DNA from: Bryobacterales bacterium
GTDB taxonomy: Bacteria > Acidobacteriota > Terriglobia > Bryobacterales > Bryobacteraceae
Assembly: GCA_003517725.1 (NCBI GenBank)
Contig: DOZZ01000170.1
Span: 3,820-14,700 of the forward strand
DNA: 10,881 nt
Direction: 5' to 3'
Within the stretch, counting starts at the first letter, position 1. The number at the start of each line of letters is the position of its first letter. Made by a program: the position numbers and the translations under genes. The notes beneath the pieces were generated by a model that worked only from the letters and a program-made list of their open reading frames with translations, was not told the DNA's origin and searched no databases. Shown piece after piece: positions 6,932 to 10,881 of this stretch.

Positions 6932-8569
6932 ATGCCTATCCATCCGTTAGCGGGGAAGCCGGCGCCTCCGGAACTGCTGATCGACGTCGACCAGCTGGAG
7001 CGCGAGTACTTCGAGCGGCGGCCGGACCTGGGCGATCCCAATCAGATGGTCAGCTTCGGCACCAGCGGCCATCGCGGCACGCCGGCTGCCGGTACGTTTA
7101 CCGAAGCCCACATCCTGGCCATCACGCAGGCCATCTGCGATTACCGCAGGAAGCAGGGCATCAGCGGCCCGCTGTGCATCGGGATGGACACGCACGCACT
7201 CTCGAAGGTGGCGCAGCGCACGGCGCTCGAGGTGCTGGCCGCGAATGCAGTCGAGACACTGCTGCAGGCCGGCCAAGGCGCCACCCCGACACCGGTGATC
7301 TCGCGGGCGATTCTGGTCTACAACCAGTTCCGGCAGGGCGGGCTGGCGGACGGCATCGTCATTACGCCATCGCACAACCCGCCGGAGGACGGGGGGCTGA
7401 AGTATAACCCGCCGGATGGCGGACCGGCCGACACCAACGTGACGGACGCCATTCAGAACCGCGCTAATGAGCTGCTGCGCGACAGCAATCGGAGAGTGCG
7501 CAGGCTTTCGTTCTCGGCGGCTTTGCACGCGGGCACCACGCACGAGCACGATTTTGTGACGCCGTATGTGCGGGATCTGTCGGCAGTCATTGACCTGGAC
7601 GTGATTCGGTCGGCGGGCATCAAGGTGGGGATCGATCCACTGGGCGGAGCGTCTGTCGCGTATTGGGAACCGCTGCGCGAGCACTTCGGGTTAGACCTGA
7701 CGGTGGTCAACAAGCGTATCGACCCGACCTTCCGGTTTATGACGCTGGACCACGACGGCAAGATACGGATGGACTGTTCGAGCCCCTATGCAATGGCCAG
7801 TCTGATTGGCCTGAAGAACCACTTCGATATCGCCTGGGCCAACGATCCGGACGCCGACCGGCATGGCATTGTGACGCGCTCGGCGGGGCTCATGAACCCC
7901 AATCATTATCTGGCGGTGGCGATCCAGTATCTGTTGAAGCACCGCGAGGATTGGCCGGTAGCGAGCGTGGTGGGCAAGACGCTGGTGAGCAGCAGCCTGA
8001 TCGATAAGGTAGTGGAGTCGCTGCGACGCGGGCTTTCCGAAGTGCCGGTGGGCTTCAAGTGGTTTGTGCCGGGGTTATTGAGCGGGGCGTGTTGTTTCGG
8101 CGGGGAAGAAAGTGCCGGCGCCAGTTTTCTGCGGCGCGACGGCGCGGTCTGGAGCACCGATAAGGACGGCCTGATTCTGGGGCTGCTGGCGGCCGAGATT
8201 ACGGCCCGCACGGGACGCGACCCCGGTGAGCACTATCAGGATCTGGCGGCTCGCTTTGGAACGTTCTACTATACGCGCATCGACGCGCCGGCCACCCCGG
8301 AGCAGAAGATCAAGCTGAAGGCGCTTTCGCCCGCCGCCGTCACGGCCGATACTCTGGCGGGGAATCCGATCACAGGCAAGTTCACGGCGGCGCCGGGAAA
8401 CCATGCGCCCATCGGTGGGTTGAAGGTGACGTCCGATTCGGGATGGTTCGCGGCGCGGCCGTCAGGGACGGAGAACATCTACAAGCTCTACGCCGAGAGC
8501 TTTCAGAGCGAGCAGCATTTGCAGAGGATCGTGGCCGAAGCGCAGGAAATTGTATCAGGGTCGCTGTAG
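6932..8569 (+). CDS. pgm: Phosphoglucomutase, alpha-D-glucose specific
   Basis: Interconverts glucose 1-phosphate and glucose 6-phosphate in the cytoplasm, linking glycogen/trehalose and nucleotide-sugar synthesis to glycolysis. The protein has 545 residues, close to the E. coli Pgm length. The four-domain pattern of the alpha-phosphohexomutase superfamily is complete: GTSGHRG (44-50), the phosphoserine loop [11 protein letters not shown] with Ser147, the Mg-binding loop DPDADRHG (305-312), the sugar-binding GGEESAGAS (390-398), and the C-terminal phosphate-binding [12 protein letters not shown] (from Arg509). The N-terminal [11 protein letters not shown] segment matches bacterial Pgm and supports the ATG at 6932. 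It is divergent from the acetylesterase and stands alone as a transcription unit, with a REP-like repeat downstream. No broken motif is seen. Confidence 0.97.
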   Translation: MPIHPLAGKPAPPELLIDVDQLEREYFERRPDLGDPNQMVSFGTSGHRGTPAAGTFTEAHILAITQAICDYRRKQGISGPLCIGMDTHALSKVAQRTALEVLAANAVETLLQAGQGATPTPVISRAILVYNQFRQGGLADGIVITPSHNPPEDGGLKYNPPDGGPADTNVTDAIQNRANELLRDSNRRVRRLSFSAALHAGTTHEHDFVTPYVRDLSAVIDLDVIRSAGIKVGIDPLGGASVAYWEPLREHFGLDLTVVNKRIDPTFRFMTLDHDGKIRMDCSSPYAMASLIGLKNHFDIAWANDPDADRHGIVTRSAGLMNPNHYLAVAIQYLLKHREDWPVASVVGKTLVSSSLIDKVVESLRRGLSEVPVGFKWFVPGLLSGACCFGGEESAGASFLRRDGAVWSTDKDGLILGLLAAEITARTGRDPGEHYQDLAARFGTFYYTRIDAPATPEQKIKLKALSPAAVTADTLAGNPITGKFTAAPGNHAPIGGLKVTSDSGWFAARPSGTENIYKLYAESFQSEQHLQRIVAEAQEIVSGSL

Positions 8570-8613
8570 CAATCGCGGTCGCCAACTCACTGCGCGCTGC
8601 TCCCGCTGCCAGA

Positions 8614-8661
8614 AATCCGTAAGCGGGGCAGGTTTCAACCCGCAGCGGGTTTCAACCCGCC
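8614..8661 (+). repeat. REP-like double hairpin (copy 3)
   Basis: A 48-bp unit starting AATCCGTAAG, with two tandem hairpins having TTTCAA at the loops: 8628-8643 (one mismatch) and GCGGG/CCCGC at 8645-8660. It matches the copy at 10493 in 43 of 48 positions. An alternative outer stem pairs GGGCAGG (8626-8632) with CCTGCCC (8663-8669) and would compete with the first hairpin. It lies between the convergent pgm and TraR/DksA genes, where REP elements often limit read-through. Confidence 0.82.
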
Positions 8662-8686
8662 GCCTGCCCTGAAATGTTTCATGAGA

Positions 8687-8704
8687 TTGCGTGGACCACC
8701 GCAA
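8687..8704 (-). terminator. Possible weak hairpin downstream of the TraR/DksA gene
   Basis: TTGCG pairs with CGCAA around a short centre in which TGG can also pair with CCA. It is located 14 bp after the stop on the - strand. There is no T-run, so an intrinsic terminator is doubtful; the neighbouring repeat hairpins may matter more. Confidence 0.25.
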
Positions 8705-8717
8705 ATGATGTCCCGCC

Positions 8718-9083
8718 CTATATATTGGGACCGCCGGCAAGGCGCTCGGCTTGCTCCCTTTTCTCCTGGTCTTTTAAACAATACGCGGCCCATGGGACGG
8801 CTTCCAGGCGCCCCGGCTCGATGGCGCGCCCGCAATCGAGACAGTCGCCGAAGCTGCCCTGGTCGATGCGCGCCAGAGCGTTGCGGACCTGTGTGTAGAC
8901 AGACCACTCGCGCGTGGCTTGGCCCCAGGCGGAGCTGCGCTCTTCGGAGGCGGTCGCGAGGTCCACGCCGTCCTGCACTTCAGGCGTGTTGCGCTGGTGC
9001 GAGTCTTTTTCGATTTGCGCCATCTGCTGCTCGAGCTCCTGTTTTTTGTCGAGCAGGAGGGTTCGAAAATTTTTGACGTCCAT
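8718..9083 (-). CDS. TraR/DksA-family zinc-finger protein with incomplete zinc site
   Basis: A 121-residue cytoplasmic protein of the TraR/DksA family. DksA-type members bind the secondary channel of RNA polymerase and tune promoter activity; many short relatives have unknown roles. Residues 1-75 are mostly charged and helical (LLLDKKQELEQQMAQIEKD, then VYTQVRNALARID), fitting the coiled-coil hairpin. The zinc-finger region follows: GSFGDCLDCGRAI, then LEAVPWAAYCLKDQE. Cysteines at 81, 84 and 102 keep the C-x2-C-x17-C spacing, but the fourth position (105) is Asp instead of Cys. The ATG at 9083 fits the family start; the open frame upstream to 9326 only overlaps the dioxygenase gene. It lies 23 bp after the PhyH-type gene on the same strand and may be co-transcribed with it. 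Confidence 0.9.
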   Translation of the reverse strand: MDVKNFRTLLLDKKQELEQQMAQIEKDSHQRNTPEVQDGVDLATASEERSSAWGQATREWSVYTQVRNALARIDQGSFGDCLDCGRAIEPGRLEAVPWAAYCLKDQEKREQAERLAGGPNI

Positions 9084-9092
9084 GTTATCCGG

Positions 9093-9098
9093 AGTATA
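9093..9098 (-). promoter_or_regulatory. Possible -10 element (TATACT) before the TraR/DksA gene
   Basis: TATACT on the - strand lies 9 nt before the ATG at 9083, just beyond the dioxygenase stop. No good -35 is visible at 16-18 bp, and transcription from it would give an almost leaderless mRNA. It may be chance. Confidence 0.25.
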
Positions 9099-9106
9099 CA
9101 AAACCG

Positions 9107-9865
9107 TCAGCGCAGAAAGCCGCTGACGCCGCTTTGGACGCTCAGGCGGTCGTTCTCGGCGTCGTCGAGGGCCAGCAGCCAGCGAACTTGCGGCGTGGCG
9201 CGGGCCTGCACCTCCGGCGACAGCAACTGCTTCTGGTATTGTTGCTGCGGCTTGTCGCGGCGCGTGTAGTAGACGTGCATGGCGCAGCGCGGGACATCCG
9301 TGTGGTTGTCGGTGCCGCCGTGCCACATGTGCGCGTTCATCACCACCACGGTGCCGGCCTTGCCGGTGACCAGGCGTTCGTCCGGAGCGACTTCGCCAGG
9401 CTGCGGCAGGCGCCCCCAGCGGTGCGATCCTGGCGCCACGCGCAGGCTGCCGTTATCGGGCGTGAAGTCGTCCAGCATCCAGACCGAGTTGCAGACCCAG
9501 TAGCCGCGTGCGTCGGGGATGGCGCCGCTGTCGGCGTGCAGCGGCTGGCCGCAGGCGCTGTGCGGATTGGCCGAGCGCACGTTGACGCTGCTGAGCTTAA
9601 ACTCGGGCCCGAGCACGTGGGCCATGCACTCGAGGATCTCGGGCGTGGCGATGACACGCTCGAAGATCTCGCCCTTGTTGACGCAGTTGGCCAGGCGTTG
9701 CGTGCCGGGCTCCTGACGAAATTCGCCCCCGGCGTTGTCGCCTTCCAGGGCAAACAGTTCGGCTACCTTGGTGCGGAACTGGTGCAAGGCTTGGGGCGAG
9801 AGGAAGCCGGGCAGGGCCAGGAAGCCGTCGGTATCGAGCTGCTGTTTATCGGAATCGCTCAGCAT
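9107..9865 (-). CDS. PhyH-family Fe(II)/2-oxoglutarate-dependent dioxygenase
   Basis: A 252-residue soluble oxygenase of the phytanoyl-CoA dioxygenase (PhyH) family, which hydroxylates small molecules using O2 and 2-oxoglutarate. The metal triad is visible: PLHADSG gives His110 and Asp112, and MWHGGTDN gives the distal His182. Arg193 in [10 protein letters not shown] fits the 2-oxoglutarate carboxylate contact. The [15 protein letters not shown] block (138-151) is typical of PhyH proteins. The N-terminus, with [18 protein letters not shown], matches the usual family start and supports the ATG at 9865. The substrate cannot be predicted: relatives act on acyl-CoA, ectoine, amino acids and natural products. 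It precedes the TraR/DksA-like gene by 23 bp and diverges from the decayed end-joining genes. Confidence 0.93.
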   Translation of the reverse strand: MLSDSDKQQLDTDGFLALPGFLSPQALHQFRTKVAELFALEGDNAGGEFRQEPGTQRLANCVNKGEIFERVIATPEILECMAHVLGPEFKLSSVNVRSANPHSACGQPLHADSGAIPDARGYWVCNSVWMLDDFTPDNGSLRVAPGSHRWGRLPQPGEVAPDERLVTGKAGTVVVMNAHMWHGGTDNHTDVPRCAMHVYYTRRDKPQQQYQKQLLSPEVQARATPQVRWLLALDDAENDRLSVQSGVSGFLR

Positions 9866-9913
9866 AATGGCAGCATATCGCGTCTTCGGAACCTGACGTG
9901 CCCGTTAATCCGG

Positions 9914-10110
9914 GTGACCATCGAGCCCGAAATGCGGGTTGGCCGGCGCGCGGTCAGCCTGACCAATCTCGATAAGGTGTTTTGGCCTCGGCCGCGCATC
10001 ACGAAGCGGGATCTGCTGCAGTATTATGGCGCGTGGCGGCGGTGGGCGATCTGTTCAAACCGCTGCTGGCCAATGCAAAGCGCGTCAAGCTGGAGGGCTT
10101 TCTAAAATGA
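9914..10110 (+). pseudogene. PolDom (LigD-type primase-polymerase) gene remnant with its middle missing
   Basis: The intact family (about 300 residues) is an archaeo-eukaryotic primase-like polymerase that fills DNA ends in bacterial end joining. From a GTG at 9914, one frame encodes VTIEPEMRVGRR, then SLTNLDKVFWP and ITKRDLLQYY, the typical PolDom N-terminus. From 10030 the reading continues in another frame as RVAAVGDLFKPLLANAKRVK and ends at TGA 10108-10110; this resembles the family C-terminus (compare the VPARFAELGDL segment I recall from the M. tuberculosis Rv3730c protein). Only 39 N-terminal and 26 C-terminal residues remain, out of frame; all catalytic motifs are gone. Its end overlaps the ligase ATG (ATGA), an original operon junction. 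The head is confidently recognised, the tail less so. Confidence 0.75.
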
Positions 10111-10479
10111 CGCTGGCGATTGAGCCGCCGTACCTGCCCATGGAGGCCGAGACCGTCGACCGCATTCCCGAGGGCGAGCACTGGCAGTATGAGCCGAAGT
10201 GGGATGGCTTCCGGTGCCTGATGTTTCGGGATGGCGAGCACGTGGAGTTGCAATCGAAATCGGGGCAGCGGCTGGCGCGCGCTGAAGACCAAGCTGGTGG
10301 TGGAGGCGCGCTATGACCATTTCACCGGCGGGCGTTTCCGCCACGGGACGCGCCTGGAACGCTGGCGGCCGGACAAGGCTCCGGGGCAATGCTTGATGTC
10401 GCAGGTACAACCCACGCAAATGAAAAATACTGGCCCCAGCGGACTGAGCCCTTCACAGGCTGAACGCCCAGTTGGCTGA
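10107..10479 (+). pseudogene. LigC-type ATP-dependent DNA ligase remnant with its middle missing
   Basis: The intact enzyme (about 350 residues) seals DNA nicks and breaks. From ATG 10107 the first about 57 codons read MTLAIEPPYLPM and continue to the nucleotidyl-transfer motif I, YEPKWDGFR, with the catalytic Lys codon at 10197-10199, then MFRDGEHVELQSKSGQRLAR. Near 10279 the frame changes and the text jumps to the family's C-terminal OB-fold end: LKTKLVVEARYDHFTGGRF, RHGTRLERWRPDKAP and QCLMSQ, to about 10404. The ligase-like reading then runs on into unrelated codons until TGA 10477-10479. Roughly 250 residues, including motifs III-V, are absent, so no functional ligase can be made. Both retained ends are well conserved and free of stops, which argues for a recent deletion (or an assembly error). 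Confidence 0.85.
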
Positions 10480-10492
10480 GCCGGCAGTCTCC

Positions 10493-10540
10493 AATCCGTA
10501 AGTGGGGCAGGTTTCAACCTGCAGTGGGCTTCAGCCCGCC
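10493..10540 (+). repeat. REP-like double hairpin (copy 4)
   Basis: A 48-bp unit in the same orientation as the copy at 8614 and 43/48 identical to it. The first hairpin GCAGG/CCTGC with loop TTTCAA (10507-10522) is perfect. The second is GTGGGC/GCCCGC with loop TTCA (10524-10539) and one G-T pair. It follows the ligase remnant's read-through stop by 13 bp. Confidence 0.82.
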
Positions 10541-10881
10541 AGGTTACGTCAAACGCGACGTTAACAACCGGCGCAACAATATTTTCCTTTGCTCCTCAGC
10601 GATATGCACACGCTCCCGGCTGAACCGGCCCGCTCCGCTCGCTACTCTCTGTCCAGGTGCCAATCAAACTATCTCCGCATCACGCGCGACGCCGCGGTCA
10701 GCACAGGCCGGCGCAGCCACAGCGAGGCTCTGCAACTGATCGCGCGGTCCGTCAGAAATCGGCCGGGCTATTGGCTTTGGTCCGCAAAATCACCTTGAAT
10801 TTTCAGTGCCTTTGCGGGCGGCCCCTGAACCAAACAAAGGGGAAACCTTTGTTTCCTCGCTCCCGAAATTGGCTTTGGGTA
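10541..10881. other. Gene-free stretch with no recognised coding content
   Basis: Open frames here (for example 10524-10739 and 10589-10798 on +) show no family motif that I recognise; the first begins inside the repeat. Two small structures stand out: a perfect 9-bp hairpin at 10832-10854 and an 11-bp direct repeat, ATTGGCTTTGG, at 10770-10780 and 10868-10878. It may be decayed coding DNA or the edge of another element continuing beyond the window. Confidence 0.5.
10832..10854. repeat. Perfect 9-bp inverted repeat (hairpin)
   Basis: AAACAAAGG and CCTTTGTTT pair perfectly around the loop GGAAA. It is much more AT-rich than its surroundings. There is no T-run after it on the + strand. It could be a terminator-like hairpin, a protein-binding palindrome or an element end. 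Confidence 0.6.

Noticed and set aside
9084..9326. N-terminal extension of the TraR/DksA gene
   Set aside because: It overlaps the 3' part of the dioxygenase gene in another frame and is Arg/Ala-rich; the family start fits ATG 9083.
9134..10105. Long + strand open frame of 323 codons
   Set aside because: Most of it is antisense to the PhyH-type gene, whose motifs are clear on the - strand. Only its last part (from 9914) has real content, the PolDom head.
10431..10479. Possible degenerate half-copy of the repeat in the ligase remnant's tail
   Set aside because: Only a short AGCC...GGCT match with a TTCA-like centre; not enough to separate from chance.
8614..10540. Repeated hairpin units considered as a CRISPR array
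   Set aside because: Copies are kilobases apart, internally palindromic and lack regular spacers; REP-like elements explain them better.
10524..10798. Small + strand open frames of about 70 codons
   Set aside because: No motif, no ribosome site, and one begins inside the repeat; composition looks non-coding.

Overview
The window reads as a GC-rich bacterial chromosome segment. The gene mix (GH32, sugar porter, GH29, SASA esterase, DedA-rhodanese fusion, LigC-type end-joining genes) and the dispersed double-hairpin repeats with a RAYT transposase resemble soil Acidobacteriota of the Solibacter/Bryobacter type. That placement is an inference from gene content, not a measurement.

Layout. 1-3686 (+) is a compact carbohydrate locus: the C-terminal part of a GH32 fructan hydrolase, a sugar-porter MFS transporter overlapping it by 4 bp, and a secreted GH29 alpha-L-fucosidase 13 bp further on. 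3737-4657 (+) is a DedA membrane protein fused to a rhodanese domain. 4649-5309 is a small mobile unit: a RAYT transposase (-) between imperfect inverted copies of a REP-like double hairpin. 5379-6875 (-) is a secreted SASA-type acetylesterase, divergent from pgm (6932-8569, +). A further repeat copy lies between pgm and the convergent TraR/DksA-like gene (8718-9083, -), which follows a PhyH-type dioxygenase (9107-9865, -). 9914-10479 (+) holds the remains of a PolDom primase-polymerase gene and a LigC-type ATP-dependent DNA ligase gene; each keeps its N-terminal and C-terminal coding ends but has lost the middle. 10480-10881 contains one more repeat copy and no recognisable gene.

How the parts work together. 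The GH32/transporter/GH29 cluster, the acetylesterase and Pgm fit glycan degradation outside the membrane, sugar uptake and entry of hexose phosphate into central metabolism. The most unusual points are: (i) the adjacent 'hollowed-out' end-joining genes; (ii) a RAYT unit whose repeat supplies both the last residues and stop of the transposase and the stop codon of the neighbouring DedA gene; (iii) repeat copies whose differences are all transitions and include a compensatory base-pair change; (iv) a TraR/DksA zinc finger lacking its fourth cysteine. I found no convincing new defence or signalling system.
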